From: Pseudarthrobacter sp. NIBRBAC000502772
GTDB lineage: Bacteria > Actinomycetota > Actinomycetes > Actinomycetales > Micrococcaceae
Direction: 5' to 3'
Length of the DNA: 64,000 nucleotides
Assembly (NCBI RefSeq): GCF_006517235.1
Contig: NZ_CP041188.1
Location: 2,418,001 to 2,482,000 of the forward strand
The position numbers were made by a program, and so were the translations under genes. Numbering within the stretch: position 1 is the first letter of the stretch; the number at the start of each line of letters is the position of its first letter. A model generated the notes under the pieces. It saw only the letters and a list, made by a program, of their open reading frames with translations. It did no database searches and had not been told where the DNA came from. Below are positions 27,061 to 38,427 of this stretch, piece after piece.

Positions 27061-27779
27061 GCGAACTATTGCTGGATGTGCGGGGCGTCAGCGCCGGATA
27101 TTCACGCCGGACAAAGGTGCTGAATTCGATCGACCTGCAAATCGAGCGCGGCCAGTCCGTGGGGGTCACCGGGATGAACGGTGCCGGCAAGTCGACCCTG
27201 CTCAAAGTGGTCGCGGGCCAGCTCCGCCTGTCCTCGGGATCCATCGAGTTCTTGGGTCGAGTGATCAGCCGGGACACGGCGTCCGCCCGAACGCGTGCCG
27301 GTTTGGTCTCGCTGCCGGAGGGCCACCAGGTGCTGAAATCGCTGACCGTGATCGAAAATCTTCGCCTGGCGACCGGTTGCCTCACCACGCGGGGAGCGGA
27401 CGCCGCGCTGAGGGGGTCGGCAGATGAAATCTATTCACTGTTCCCGATTCTGCAAGAACGCCGTGACCAACTGGCGGGGCTGCTCTCCGGTGGCGAGCAG
27501 CAAATGCTTTCGCTCAGCCGGGCGATCGTGCTGAAGCCCAAGCTGCTCGTGCTCGATGAGCCCTCGCTCGGCCTTGCCCCCGTCATTGTGAATCGCATCT
27601 ACGAAGCAATTGCCAAGCTCCGGGCAACCGGTGTGTCATTGCTCGTCGTCGAACAGGGCAGCCACATGCTGCGCGGCGTCTGTGACGAGCTCATTGTCCT
27701 GAACAAGGGGGAAATCACCATGTCTGGTGGCATCGACTCCCTCTCGCATGCACAGATCCAAAACGCCTATTTCGCCTAG
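27057..27779 (+). CDS. LivF-like ABC transporter ATPase
   Basis: A 240-residue ATPase that pairs with the LivG-like domain of the preceding fusion. Walker A GMNGAGKST, signature LLSGGEQQMLSLSRAI, Walker B LLVLDEPSLGL. The start overlaps the previous stop. It ends 46 bp before the lipoprotein gene. Confidence 0.9.
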   Translation: MSELLLDVRGVSAGYSRRTKVLNSIDLQIERGQSVGVTGMNGAGKSTLLKVVAGQLRLSSGSIEFLGRVISRDTASARTRAGLVSLPEGHQVLKSLTVIENLRLATGCLTTRGADAALRGSADEIYSLFPILQERRDQLAGLLSGGEQQMLSLSRAIVLKPKLLVLDEPSLGLAPVIVNRIYEAIAKLRATGVSLLVVEQGSHMLRGVCDELIVLNKGEITMSGGIDSLSHAQIQNAYFA

Positions 27780-27825
27780 CCCCGCCGACCGGAAGCTGAT
27801 GCGAAACCACACCAAGGAGAAGTCA

Positions 27826-29019
27826 ATGAAGAGTTCAACACGTACCGCCACTATCGCAGCACTTGCCGCGGGTGTCCTCGCATTCACGGCGGGCTGCGCG
27901 TCATCCAGCGGCGATGTCGCTGCTTCCGGCGGCGACCCCGTCTCGATCGGGTTCATCGCGCCCCTAAAGGGTTCGAACGCGGTTGCCGCCAAAGCAATGG
28001 TCAACGCCGCCGAACTGGCCATCGCCGAGGTCAACGCCGGCGGGGGCATCAACGGTCGGAACGTCGAGCTCAAGATCTACGACGACGAACTCTCGCCCGA
28101 TGTCGCCTCTCGAGTCGCCACGCGCGCGATCACCGTCGATGAGGTGCCGGTGCTCGTCGGCGGCCTCTCGAGCGCCGAGGGCTTGGCAATCAGGGAAGTC
28201 GCCGAGCGATCGGAGGTGCCCTATCTCGCCTCGGCATCGTCGGCGGCCGGCATTACGAAAGACGCGAAATTCACTTTCCGGGTGGCGGCCACCGCGCTTG
28301 ACCAGGCCAACGCCGTCGTTGACATCGCCAACGCTCTCGGTTTGAAGAACGCCGCCATCATGTTTGACAACGGTGCCGTCGGCCCGGCATTGTCAGGCAT
28401 GTTCCAGTCGAGAGCCAAGGAGACCGGCCTCGCCAGCGGGGGCAGCCCCGTTGAGTACGTGTTGGCCGGTACCGACCTGTCCGGTCCGGTGAAGTCCGCC
28501 GCGGCGCAGAAGCCTGATGTGCTCCTCGTCGGTGGCTCTACCGGTGCCGACCACGGCCTGCTCGCGAAGACCATGGTCGAACAGGGACTGCTGGTTCCGA
28601 TCATTGGCCTCGCCGGGGTCGGATTCCCTGACGCATTCTCTGTCGGGGGCGGTGCCTACGACCAGCTCCCTGGCGCCTACTTCCCGTCATCGGTAGACAT
28701 GAACAAACCGCGGTTCAAGGAGTTCCACGCCGCCTACGAGGCGAAATACGGGAAGGCCCAGCTGGCCGATGCTGCCGTGCAGAGCTACGACGCGGTGCGC
28801 ATCGCTGCAGAAGGTCTCCGGGCGACCAACGGCACCGGGGGCAAAGCACTGAACGACGCGATCTCTGCGATGAAGCCGCTCGACGGCGCGGCCGGCCGAA
28901 GCGGCTCCACGATCTCATTCGGTGAAAGCCGGGATGGCCTCCGTGGCAGCTTCCTCGTTGTGTACCGCTCGGCCAAGAACGCGAATTCGATTGCGAGCGA
29001 TGTAACCATCGGCAAGTAA
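27826..29019 (+). CDS. Substrate-binding lipoprotein of a Liv-type ABC importer
   Basis: A 397-residue periplasmic-binding-fold protein with a lipoprotein signal: positively charged MKSSTRTAT, a hydrophobic run, and lipobox FTAGC (Cys23 or so). The mature part begins DPVSIGFIAPLKGSNAVAAK, the usual opening of type-1 (Leu/Ile/Val) binding proteins. The start at ATG 27826 follows AAGGAGAAG; an in-frame extension into livF is not used. It is last in the importer operon and ends at a perfect 15-bp hairpin. The ligand is unknown; the neighbouring CoA ligases suggest a carboxylic acid rather than an amino acid. Confidence 0.9.
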   Translation: MKSSTRTATIAALAAGVLAFTAGCASSSGDVAASGGDPVSIGFIAPLKGSNAVAAKAMVNAAELAIAEVNAGGGINGRNVELKIYDDELSPDVASRVATRAITVDEVPVLVGGLSSAEGLAIREVAERSEVPYLASASSAAGITKDAKFTFRVAATALDQANAVVDIANALGLKNAAIMFDNGAVGPALSGMFQSRAKETGLASGGSPVEYVLAGTDLSGPVKSAAAQKPDVLLVGGSTGADHGLLAKTMVEQGLLVPIIGLAGVGFPDAFSVGGGAYDQLPGAYFPSSVDMNKPRFKEFHAAYEAKYGKAQLADAAVQSYDAVRIAAEGLRATNGTGGKALNDAISAMKPLDGAAGRSGSTISFGESRDGLRGSFLVVYRSAKNANSIASDVTIGK

Positions 29020-29045
29020 ACGCGCCTTCCCCTGGTTCGTCAGCT

Positions 29046-29079
29046 AAAGACCGGCACCCCGTCAGGGGTGCCGGTCTTT
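29046..29079 (+). terminator. Strong intrinsic terminator of the transporter operon
   Basis: AAAGACCGGCACCCC (29046-29060) pairs perfectly with GGGGTGCCGGTCTTT (29065-29079) around a GTCA loop. Confidence 0.92.
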
Positions 29080-29260
29080 CTGCTGCGCCTGACCACCTAC
29101 GGGCCGAAGGATCCTCGATCCGCCGGGCGGATACATCGCGATTGGCCGGGTACGCGAAGAAGCGGCGAGGACAGTTTCTCCTTCGCCGCTGAGTGACGTT
29201 TTGGTTTTGGATTCGAGGCCGCGTTCATCGGCGCGTCGGCGGTTTTATAGTTCGGCGCTG

Positions 29261-29302
29261 CGCCGGGGTGTCTTCGCTTGGATCAGCGTTGACACCCCGG
29301 CG
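29261..29302 (-). terminator. Hairpin downstream of the NMO-like gene
   Basis: CGCCGGGGTGTC (29261-29272) pairs with GACACCCCGGCG (29291-29302), 20 bp beyond the stop of the minus-strand gene at 29322. No T tract is obvious, so termination is likely but not certain. The remaining sequence 29080-29260 shows no gene. Confidence 0.6.
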
Positions 29303-29321
29303 GACCAGGGGCAGGAGCTCG

Positions 29322-31213
<1,892 letters not shown>

Positions 31214-31259
31214 AAAGATGCGACAGAATCAGGATAATTCGGTATTACAGGCTAGTCAA

Positions 31260-31268
31260 GATTCACTT
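31260..31268 (+). promoter_or_regulatory. GATTCACTT operator-like half-site
   Basis: The 9-mer GATTCACTT lies in the 178-bp region between the divergent thioesterase (31213) and hydratase (31392) genes. The same 9-mer occurs at 37761 and 37861, both intergenic. Here the second half after an 8-base spacer is only a weak match (AGTGTCT). Confidence 0.45.
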
Positions 31269-31391
31269 ACTGCGATAGTGTCTCATCAATAGAGCCTAAT
31301 CACCTGCAAGTATGATTTTGGCAGACTACCTAGCCAAGATTTACAAATATTCCAAAAATCCGGGGCCGCGGCCCTTCTGGAAGGACAGACG

Positions 31392-32168
31392 ATGTCGAGA
31401 AACTTCACCGAGATCAAGACGACCGTTGTTGACGGGGTAGGCACCATCACCTTTGACCGCTTCGACCGACGCAACGCCCTCAGCCTCGAGCTGTTCCAGG
31501 AGGTGGGTGACGCACTCACCGACTGGAAAAAAGATGACTTCGTGGCCGTTGTAGTCATCACCGGGGGCGAGGAAATCTTCTGCGCTGGCCTGGACCTACA
31601 GCTCCAGTCCGGCTTCACCCAGGAGACGATGGCGTCCTACTCCGACGTTTGCCTCTGGGTCTACGGACTGATCCTCGACTATCCGAAGCCGACGATCGCT
31701 GCGGTTGGAGGGCCTGCCCTCGGCGGCGGTTGCGACATTGCTGTCTTCTGCGACATCCGCATCGGTGGCGACAACGTGCGCATGGGGTTCCCCCAGATCA
31801 AGATGGGCCTCACCCCGTACTTCACCCCGCTGTGGAAGATCGTCGGGCTCAGCCAAGCCAAGCTCCTGACGCTCAGCGGCGACATCATCAACGCGGCCGA
31901 GATCGAACGCATCGGGCTCGTTGACCGCATGGTGCCCGCCGGACAGGTCGTGGAGACCGCGACGGCGCTTGCCCGTTCGATTGCCGAAACCACCACAGCA
32001 TCGGCGGCCAACAACAAAGAGATGATGCTTCGGGCTCCGGCCATGGACCCCATCAGCGCCCTCACTTACGAGACGCTCGCATACCGCGAAGTGATCCGTC
32101 ACCCTGAGGTCATCGAACGGGTCAACCAGGCGTTCGCCAAACTTCGCAAATACCAGACTGCAAATTGA
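31392..32168 (+). CDS. Crotonase-fold acyl-CoA enzyme lacking both hydratase Glu
   Basis: A 258-residue enoyl-CoA hydratase/isomerase relative. Oxyanion-hole segments IFCAGLDL and [12 protein letters not shown] are intact. The first catalytic Glu position of hydratases reads Gln ([11 protein letters not shown]) and the second falls on Leu ([13 protein letters not shown]), so classical hydration is doubtful. An isomerase, hydrolase or C-C lyase role is possible. The start follows GAAGGA. It is the first gene of a hydratase-thiolase-FadB operon; the thiolase begins 14 bp after its stop. Confidence 0.83.
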   Translation: MSRNFTEIKTTVVDGVGTITFDRFDRRNALSLELFQEVGDALTDWKKDDFVAVVVITGGEEIFCAGLDLQLQSGFTQETMASYSDVCLWVYGLILDYPKPTIAAVGGPALGGGCDIAVFCDIRIGGDNVRMGFPQIKMGLTPYFTPLWKIVGLSQAKLLTLSGDIINAAEIERIGLVDRMVPAGQVVETATALARSIAETTTASAANNKEMMLRAPAMDPISALTYETLAYREVIRHPEVIERVNQAFAKLRKYQTAN

Positions 32169-32182
32169 GAAAGGACAACGAC

Positions 32183-33397
32183 GTGCCAAATGAAGCATTT
32201 GTCTATGAAGCCATCCGAACGCCCCGGGGGAGGGGAAAAGACTCAGGATCCCTGCATGGCACCAAGCCGATCTCGCTCGTCGTCGGACTGATTGACGAGC
32301 TCCGCAGGCGCCTGCCAGGCCTCGATCCCAGCGCCATAGATGACGTGGTACTGGGTGTCGTGTCACCGGTGGGCGACCAGGGCTCGGTCATTGCCCGAAG
32401 TGCAGCCCTTCTCGCAGGCCTCCCGCCCCATGTCGCCGGTCTGCAGGTGAACCGCTTCTGCGGTTCCGGTCTCGAGGCCGTGAACATCGCCGCGCAGAAA
32501 GTCAGCTCGGGATGGGATGACATGATCCTTGCCGGCGGCGTCGAATCGATGTCGCGGATTCCTCTTGGCGCCGACGGCGGCGCGCTGATGAACGACCCCG
32601 AGACCAGCTATGCGACGCACTACATTCCCCAGGGCGTCAGCGCCGACCTGATAGCCACCATTGAGGGCTTCACCCGTGACGATGTCGATGCCTATGCCGT
32701 ACGCAGCCAGCAGCGTGCCGCAGCGGCGTGGGAAAGCGGCGCTTTCGCCCGTTCCATCGTGCCGGTCCGCGATCGCAACGGGCTGCTCCTGCTCGACCGG
32801 GATGAGCATATGCGTGCCTCTACCACGACGGCGACCCTCGCGAAGCTGCCCTCCGCCTTCGCTGCGATGGGGCAGAAAGCCGGGTACGATGCCGTCGCCC
32901 TCCAGAAGTACCACCGTCTGGAATCGATCAACCACGTGCACCATGCCGGTAACGCCTCGGGAATTGTCGATGGCGCAGCGCTGGTGCTAGTTGGCAACGC
33001 CGAGGTCGGCAGCCAGTACGGACTGACGCCGCGGGCACGCATCGTCGCCACCGCCACCTCCGGCGCGGACCCGACCATCATGTTGACAGGGCCGACACCG
33101 GCGACGCGCAAACTGCTCGACCGGGCAAAGCTGACCACCGATGACATCGACCTTTTTGAGATCAACGAAGCGTTCGCCTCGGTAGTGTTGCGCTACCAGC
33201 GTGACCTCGACATCCCTGACGAGAAGCTCAACGTCAACGGTGGCGCGATTGCCATGGGCCATCCGCTCGGCGCCACGGGCGCCATGCTGGTGGGCACCGT
33301 CATCGACGAGCTCGAGCGACGCAACGGCCGACGCGCGGTCGTGACATTGTGCATCGGCGGCGGCATGGGCGTCGCCACCCTCATCGAACGCATCTGA
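32183..33397 (+). CDS. Acetyl-CoA acyltransferase (thiolase)
   Basis: A 404-residue degradative thiolase performing CoA-dependent cleavage of 3-oxoacyl-CoA. Active-site Cys93 in [18 protein letters not shown], the His in [14 protein letters not shown] and the second Cys in LCIGGGMG are all present. A GTG at 32183 behind GAAAGGA is the preferred start; a TTG 18 bases earlier is in frame. It sits between the crotonase-like gene and FadB, the usual thiolase/FadB pairing. Confidence 0.92.
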   Translation: MPNEAFVYEAIRTPRGRGKDSGSLHGTKPISLVVGLIDELRRRLPGLDPSAIDDVVLGVVSPVGDQGSVIARSAALLAGLPPHVAGLQVNRFCGSGLEAVNIAAQKVSSGWDDMILAGGVESMSRIPLGADGGALMNDPETSYATHYIPQGVSADLIATIEGFTRDDVDAYAVRSQQRAAAAWESGAFARSIVPVRDRNGLLLLDRDEHMRASTTTATLAKLPSAFAAMGQKAGYDAVALQKYHRLESINHVHHAGNASGIVDGAALVLVGNAEVGSQYGLTPRARIVATATSGADPTIMLTGPTPATRKLLDRAKLTTDDIDLFEINEAFASVVLRYQRDLDIPDEKLNVNGGAIAMGHPLGATGAMLVGTVIDELERRNGRRAVVTLCIGGGMGVATLIERI

Positions 33398-33421
33398 TTT
33401 AACAACTCCGGGAGAACCAGA

Positions 33422-35572
33422 ATGAACTCTTACTTCGCGACGGAGATCGTCGACGATTCAATCCTCATACTCACAATGGACGCGCCAGGGCAGTCAGCCA
33501 ACACGATGGACGAGGCCTTCCGGGTCGCGATCAAGGAATGCCTCGACGAACTCGAGGAGCGCAAGGCCTCGTTGACCGGCGTCGTCCTGACCTCGGCGAA
33601 ATCCACCTTCTTCGCCGGCGGCGACCTCGGCTTCATGATGCGGGCCACTCCCGCGGACGCCGAGGAAATCGCACGGCTTCTGCGCGGCGTGAAACTGCAA
33701 CTTCGTCGCCTTGAGACCCTCGGCATACCGGTGGTCGCGGCACTCAATGGCGCCGCCCTCGGTGGCGGCTTCGAAATCGCTCTCGCCGCGCACCACCGCA
33801 TCGCACTCGATAGCCCCCGCACTAAGGTCGGCCTGCCCGAAGTCACCTTCGGCCTGCTCCCAGGCGGCGGCGGAACGACGCGCACGGTCCGGATGTTTGG
33901 TGTCCAGAAGGCACTGCAATTGCTCCTGCTCCGTGGGCAGCAGTACGTACCCTCCGCGGCGCTGGACCTCGGTCTTATCGACGACGTTGTCGCCACCAAG
34001 GACGGATTGGTTCCCCGCGCCGTCGCGTGGATCAAGGCGAACCCCAGCCCGGTTCAGCCGTGGGACACGCCCGGACATCGCATCCCGGGCGGCAACCCGT
34101 CATCGCCGGAACTCGCCACCGTGCTGCCGGCCTTGGCCTCGACCCTCCGCAAGCAGAGCAAGGGCGCGCCGAGCCTGGCCGCCCGCAACATTCTGGCGGC
34201 AGCTGTCGAAGGGGCACAGGTGGACTTCGCCACAGCGCTTGAGATCGAGACGAGCTATTGCACGGAACTGATCTGCAGCCAGACCTCGGCGAACATCATC
34301 AAGTCACAGTTCTTCGACATGCAGCACATCCAGCGGGGCAAGGGCCGCCCCGAGGGGTACCCGGTCACCAAAGCGAACACCGTGGCCGTCATCGGTGCCG
34401 GAATGATGGGCGCCGCGATAGCCTACGTCTGCGCGAAGGCTGGGCTGCAGGTGGTGCTCCGCGACATGACCATCGAGGCGGCTGAACGCGGCAAGGGCTA
34501 TGCGGCCAAGATCCTTGAGGCTCGCGAGGCAGCCGGCAAGGGCACTCCCGAACAGAGTGCGGAGATTCTCCAGCGTATCCAGCCCACTCACGCCCTGCCC
34601 GACGCCGCGAAAGCGGATGTTGTCATCGAAGCGGTGTTCGAGAACCCGGAGGTCAAGAAGCAGGTCTTCGCTGAGTTGCAAGCAATAGTTGGCCCGGATA
34701 CGGTGCTGGCCTCAAATACGTCAACGTTGCCCATCACCGACCTGGCCACCGCCGTCGAGCGACCCGAGAACTTCATTGGGCTGCACTTTTTCTCTCCGGT
34801 GGACAAGATGCCCCTGCTGGAGATTGTCGTTGGCGAACGGACGAGCGATGCGACGCTGGCCCGCGCGCTCGACCTCGCCGCTCAGATTGGCAAGACGCCA
34901 ATTGTTGTCAACGATGCCCCGGGTTTCTTCACGACACGTGTAATTGTGCAGTACGTGCTTGAGGCCGTCGCCGCGGTCGGCGAAGGCGTCGCACCCGCAT
35001 CGATTGAACAGGCGGCGATGCAGGCCGGCTACCCGGTGGGGCCCCTGGCGCTTGTCGATGAGCTCACCTTGACCCTGTTGCGCGACATCGACAACCAGGC
35101 CGCGGCGCACCGTGGTGTCCTGCCCGAAAATCGGCACCCTGGTATTGGTGTGCTTGACCGCCTCATTGAGCGCGGCCGCGCTGGCCGCTCGAAGGGTGCC
35201 GGCTTCTACGATTACGAGGACGGCCGGCGTGTCGGCATCTGGACCGGGCTGGGCGAGGAGTTCCCGCTCGTCGAGGGCGAGGCGGTGCTGCAGGATCTGG
35301 CGGACCGGATGCTCTATACCGAGAGCATCGACTCGATCCGCTGCCTGGATGAAGGTGTGCTTCGATCTGTGCCTGACGCCAATGTCGGTTCGATCCTGGG
35401 CATCGGATTTCCTGGCTGGACAGGGGGCGTGCTGCAATTTGTGAACCAGGTTGAGGGTGGTCCCGCGGCCTTCGTCGCCCGTGCAGAGGAACTAGCCCGT
35501 CTGCACGGTGATCGATTCAGGCCACCGGCGTCGCTCGTCGAACGCGCGGTGGCGGGCAAACACTACGAATAG
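33422..35572 (+). CDS. fadB: FadB-type bifunctional enoyl-CoA hydratase / 3-hydroxyacyl-CoA dehydrogenase
   Basis: A 716-residue fusion. Residues ~1-210 are a crotonase domain with [13 protein letters not shown] and the first Glu in [15 protein letters not shown]; the second Glu position is Gln (KALQLL). From residue ~320 the NAD-binding domain begins ([14 protein letters not shown]), with the catalytic His in [15 protein letters not shown] and the C-terminal dehydrogenase domains ([15 protein letters not shown]; a repeat to the end). It forms the trifunctional beta-oxidation set with the upstream thiolase. Ribosome site GGGAGA. It converges on the double TetR gene 21 bp downstream. Confidence 0.92.
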   Translation: MNSYFATEIVDDSILILTMDAPGQSANTMDEAFRVAIKECLDELEERKASLTGVVLTSAKSTFFAGGDLGFMMRATPADAEEIARLLRGVKLQLRRLETLGIPVVAALNGAALGGGFEIALAAHHRIALDSPRTKVGLPEVTFGLLPGGGGTTRTVRMFGVQKALQLLLLRGQQYVPSAALDLGLIDDVVATKDGLVPRAVAWIKANPSPVQPWDTPGHRIPGGNPSSPELATVLPALASTLRKQSKGAPSLAARNILAAAVEGAQVDFATALEIETSYCTELICSQTSANIIKSQFFDMQHIQRGKGRPEGYPVTKANTVAVIGAGMMGAAIAYVCAKAGLQVVLRDMTIEAAERGKGYAAKILEAREAAGKGTPEQSAEILQRIQPTHALPDAAKADVVIEAVFENPEVKKQVFAELQAIVGPDTVLASNTSTLPITDLATAVERPENFIGLHFFSPVDKMPLLEIVVGERTSDATLARALDLAAQIGKTPIVVNDAPGFFTTRVIVQYVLEAVAAVGEGVAPASIEQAAMQAGYPVGPLALVDELTLTLLRDIDNQAAAHRGVLPENRHPGIGVLDRLIERGRAGRSKGAGFYDYEDGRRVGIWTGLGEEFPLVEGEAVLQDLADRMLYTESIDSIRCLDEGVLRSVPDANVGSILGIGFPGWTGGVLQFVNQVEGGPAAFVARAEELARLHGDRFRPPASLVERAVAGKHYE

Positions 35573-35593
35573 TCGAATAGTAGCCCTGGAAAC

Positions 35594-36790
35594 CTAGGGT
35601 GTCTCAAGCACGCGAAACGCGAGCTGCGCCAGACGCAGCTCGCGTTTCGCGTCCGCACGGATGGTCTTGGACAGCGAGAGATCATTGATAACGCACAACG
35701 CACAGGAGACCAGAGTCTGCGCCTGTGCGTCAGTGAGTTCCGGGCGCACTTGGGCGAGCAACGACACCCATGAAGTGAAAAACTGTCGGTGGGCGTTGCG
35801 GATCATCACCCGCTCCTCGCGGGGCAGATGGATCGACTCGTGAGTGAAGATTCGAAAAAGTTCAGGATGGTCAAGGGCCAGCAGAGTATACGAGCGGACG
35901 AGCAGCGTGAGGACCTGCTGGGGATCGTCTGATTCGCGCGTAGCGCGCATGCGATCGAACTCGATCCACTCGATAGCACGGCGCAGGATCGCCACGAGGA
36001 TCTCGGACTTGCTCCGGAAATGATGGTAGATGCTAGGGCCGGCGATGTCGGCAGCCGCCCCGATGTCGTCGATGCTCACCTCTTGATAACCGCGGTCCGC
36101 GAAGAGGACCGAGGCGTGTTGCAGTAGCTGTTCGCGGCGGGAGGCAGCAGGGTCGAACGGCCCCTGACGGGCATAAGGCGTCGCGACCGCCTGGTCTTCG
36201 CTGGCGTCGATGATGAGGAGGTTGCCGCTGACGTGCACGAGAGTGGCCTGCAGGTGGCGCGGGGAGAGGCGTTGAGGATACTGGGACGGGGCGGCGAATG
36301 TGGCGATCACGGCGCGCGCTACCCAGGCTGCATTCGCCTCGCCGAGCGCAGGCTGTTCTTCCAGGATCCTCTCGGAGAGGGTCCTCACGAAGGCAGCGAA
36401 ACGCGCGCGCACGGCGCGGAGCTCATCCACGGGCAGATGGGTGCTGTCGCGGCGGATCAGGATCCACAGGTCGCTGCGCGCGATGGCCGTAGCGGCGACG
36501 GCACTGAGGGTGGCGTTCAGACCGCCACCCTCAGTTGCCTTCATGTCGTTGTCAATTCGGTCCAGTCCGGAGACGATCGCCGCCAATAGTATGGCCTGCT
36601 TGCCATTGAAGTGACGGTAGATGGCTGGGGCGGTGATGTCGACAGACTGGGCGATGTCCTTTACCGAGACATTGGCGTAGCCACGGCTCTGGAAAAGTCG
36701 GGCGGCGGCCTGGACGATGTCGACCCGACGGGAGGGACTCCGCCGTCGCTGACGCGCGAGCGCCGGCTGGCTTGCGGTTGAATCTCCGAT
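35594..36790 (-). CDS. Double TetR-type regulator with a non-canonical start
   Basis: Two TetR units in one chain of about 398 residues. The first helix-turn-helix reads GYANVSVKDIAQSVDITAPA followed by IYRHFNGK; the second reads GYQEVSIDDIGAAADIAGPS followed by IYHHFRSK near residue 235. No ATG, GTG or TTG exists in frame between the upstream stop (36806-36808) and 36586, which lies inside the first DNA-binding domain. The chosen start is ATC at 36788-36790, behind GAGAGGGACC. Either an AUC start is used, an ATG mutated, or there is a base error. Tandem TetR proteins of ~400 residues are known in actinobacteria. Likely targets are the GATTCACTT sites at 31260 and 37761/37861. Confidence 0.72.
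   Translation of the reverse strand: MGDSTASQPALARQRRRSPSRRVDIVQAAARLFQSRGYANVSVKDIAQSVDITAPAIYRHFNGKQAILLAAIVSGLDRIDNDMKATEGGGLNATLSAVAATAIARSDLWILIRRDSTHLPVDELRAVRARFAAFVRTLSERILEEQPALGEANAAWVARAVIATFAAPSQYPQRLSPRHLQATLVHVSGNLLIIDASEDQAVATPYARQGPFDPAASRREQLLQHASVLFADRGYQEVSIDDIGAAADIAGPSIYHHFRSKSEILVAILRRAIEWIEFDRMRATRESDDPQQVLTLLVRSYTLLALDHPELFRIFTHESIHLPREERVMIRNAHRQFFTSWVSLLAQVRPELTDAQAQTLVSCALCVINDLSLSKTIRADAKRELRLAQLAFRVLETP
35610..35652. repeat. Perfect 19-bp inverted repeat inside a coding end
   Basis: The stem 35610-35628 (ACGCGAAACGCGAGCTGCG) is an exact inverted match of 35634-35652 with a five-base loop. It lies inside the last codons of the TetR gene and just beyond the fadB stop, so it may end fadB transcription from the left; there is no T tract. 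Confidence 0.7.
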
Positions 36791-36860
36791 GGCTGGTCCC
36801 TCTCGTTATCGCCGACACATCATTCGCCTCGATGGACCCGACGCGTCGCGTGGATTCAGT

Positions 36861-37679
36861 TTAGCCAGTCTTGACGACGTTGTCGGATTCGTGGCGGACG
36901 CGCTCCGTGGCCCGACTCTCGCCCTTCTTGAGGCGAGATAGGCCGTCCGGGGTGCGCTGGTGGAACAGCGAACGCTGGGTGAGGTCGTGGGTAACGCGCA
37001 GCTCGTACGCGATGCCGGCAACGTGGTCCATATTGGTTGCATGGAGTGCGACTTCCTTGAGAACGACTGCCATTTCCGAACCCATCTCGGCAACCTGCTT
37101 CGCCACCTCCAGGGAGCGGGCGATCAAGCCTCCCACCGGGACCACCTCATCGGCGAGGCCGATGCGGTAGGCCTCTGCGGCGTCGATGGGGTCTCCCGTG
37201 AAGAACAGGCGGCGGGCGCGCATCGGGCCGGCCTTGCGCATCAGGCCGCCGTAGAAGCCGTTCATGCCGTACTTGACTTGGGTCGAACCGAAGAAGGCAT
37301 TCTCGGCAGCTATCGTGATGTCGCACATGTTGGCGAGGTCCATGCCATAGCCCGGGGCAACCCCTGCGACGCCGGCGACGGTGGGCTTGCGATAGTTGCT
37401 GAGGTCGGTCATAAGTCGGGTGGCCAGTTCCGTGAAGCGGCGCTGGTCTTCGCCTGTGATGCCATTAAGCACATCGAGTCGCCACCCGGCGCAGAAGATC
37501 TCTTCGCTGCCAATGAGGAGCACGGATGCAACCTCGTCGTCGTAGGCCCAAGCGGCGAGGGCGTTGATGATCTCGTCGTGAAGTTCCCAGCCGAGTGCGT
37601 TGCGCTTCTCAGGGTGGTTGAGCTGTAGGACGCCCACTCCACCTTCCACCCAGGTGTTCAGGTACCGGTAATTCGACAT
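36861..37679 (-). CDS. Crotonase-fold enzyme without hydratase Glu residues
   Basis: A 272-residue enoyl-CoA hydratase/isomerase relative. IFCAGWRLDV and GVAPGYGMDLANM form the oxyanion hole. The first Glu position is Gln (STQVKYGMNGFYGG) and the second is Arg in GPMRARRLFFTGD, so ordinary hydratase chemistry is unlikely. The start follows AAAGGACC. It lies upstream of the double TetR gene on the same strand (70 bp), possibly one transcript, and is divergent from the NTF2-like gene across a region with two GATTCACTT sites. It resembles the 31392 protein in its losses but is not a close copy. Confidence 0.8.
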   Translation of the reverse strand: MSNYRYLNTWVEGGVGVLQLNHPEKRNALGWELHDEIINALAAWAYDDEVASVLLIGSEEIFCAGWRLDVLNGITGEDQRRFTELATRLMTDLSNYRKPTVAGVAGVAPGYGMDLANMCDITIAAENAFFGSTQVKYGMNGFYGGLMRKAGPMRARRLFFTGDPIDAAEAYRIGLADEVVPVGGLIARSLEVAKQVAEMGSEMAVVLKEVALHATNMDHVAGIAYELRVTHDLTQRSLFHQRTPDGLSRLKKGESRATERVRHESDNVVKTG

Positions 37680-37760
37680 GGAGAGGTCCTTTGCTAGTGG
37701 CGAGCGCCCGCCGCATGCGTGCGGACGTGTCCTGTTTCTGATAGGTTCCAGCCTAGTCGT

Positions 37761-37769
37761 GATTCACTT
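37761..37769 (+). promoter_or_regulatory. GATTCACTT operator-like half-site
   Basis: It is the same 9-mer as at 31260 and 37861, exactly 100 bp left of the latter and 82 bp upstream of the minus-strand crotonase start. Confidence 0.45.
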
Positions 37770-37860
37770 GGCGGGCAATACTCTTGACGAATGATCCACA
37801 TATTATGAACAAAAATGCCGGAGATGGCGACTAGGTGGATTGACGAGGCAATCTAGCAAT

Positions 37861-37884
37861 GATTCACTTGACGGCATAAGTGAA
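37861..37884. promoter_or_regulatory. Inverted repeat TTCACTT-N8-AAGTGAA
   Basis: TTCACTT (37863-37869) and AAGTGAA (37878-37884) are exact inverted halves around eight bases, 33 bp before the NTF2-like start. This is the complete form of the GATTCACTT sites and has the size of a TetR-type operator. Confidence 0.55.
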
Positions 37885-37917
37885 GCATCCGCCGCTGGAC
37901 CTCAGACAGGAAAAACC

Positions 37918-38412
37918 ATGACATTTGACAAGCCGGTCTCTGCTTCATTCATAGGAGAATTTGGTCAGCGATGGTCCGCTGCGTGGAATTCGCACAACAC
38001 AGACCAGGTGCTTGCCCTGCTGCATGATGACATTGAGTGGGACGACACCGTGTTCTGGCCTGACGTTATCGTAGGCATCGGCGGCATGCGTCCCTATGTC
38101 GACATGGTCTTCAGGGTCATGCCTGACGTTCATTTCGAGGAAATCCAGCTCTTCACCGCGGAGGCCGATGGCCGCGCATTGTGGCTCTTCCGCCAGAGCG
38201 GCAGTGCCCCGGCGAAATTCGGTGACGGGAAGTCGTTCAGCTCCATGGGCTGTGACATTTTCCTGGGCTTTACGGATGGCAAACTCTCGCGTTACCTCGC
38301 GCAGTACGAGATCACCGACATGATGCGTCAGTATGGGGCGCTGCCGGCGCGTGAGGGCCGGATCGGGGGCTCGTATCTACTCTCGCTGCTTGGAGCTGGC
38401 GCCACAACCTGA
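37918..38412 (+). CDS. NTF2-like / SnoaL-fold small protein
   Basis: A 164-residue protein with the NTF2-like cone fold: WSAAWNSHNTDQVLALLHDDIEWDD at the N-terminus is characteristic. Family members are ketosteroid isomerase-like, polyketide cyclase-like or simple ligand binders, so no reaction can be assigned. The start at ATG 37918 follows GACAGGAAAA, and the inverted repeat lies just upstream. It converges on the thioesterase gene at 38428. Confidence 0.75.
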   Translation: MTFDKPVSASFIGEFGQRWSAAWNSHNTDQVLALLHDDIEWDDTVFWPDVIVGIGGMRPYVDMVFRVMPDVHFEEIQLFTAEADGRALWLFRQSGSAPAKFGDGKSFSSMGCDIFLGFTDGKLSRYLAQYEITDMMRQYGALPAREGRIGGSYLLSLLGAGATT

Positions 38413-38427
38413 TACGGACCGCGGTCA

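Noticed and set aside
35594..36586. TTG at 36586 as the regulator start
   Set aside because: It lies within the first DNA-binding domain, whose homology continues upstream in the same frame.
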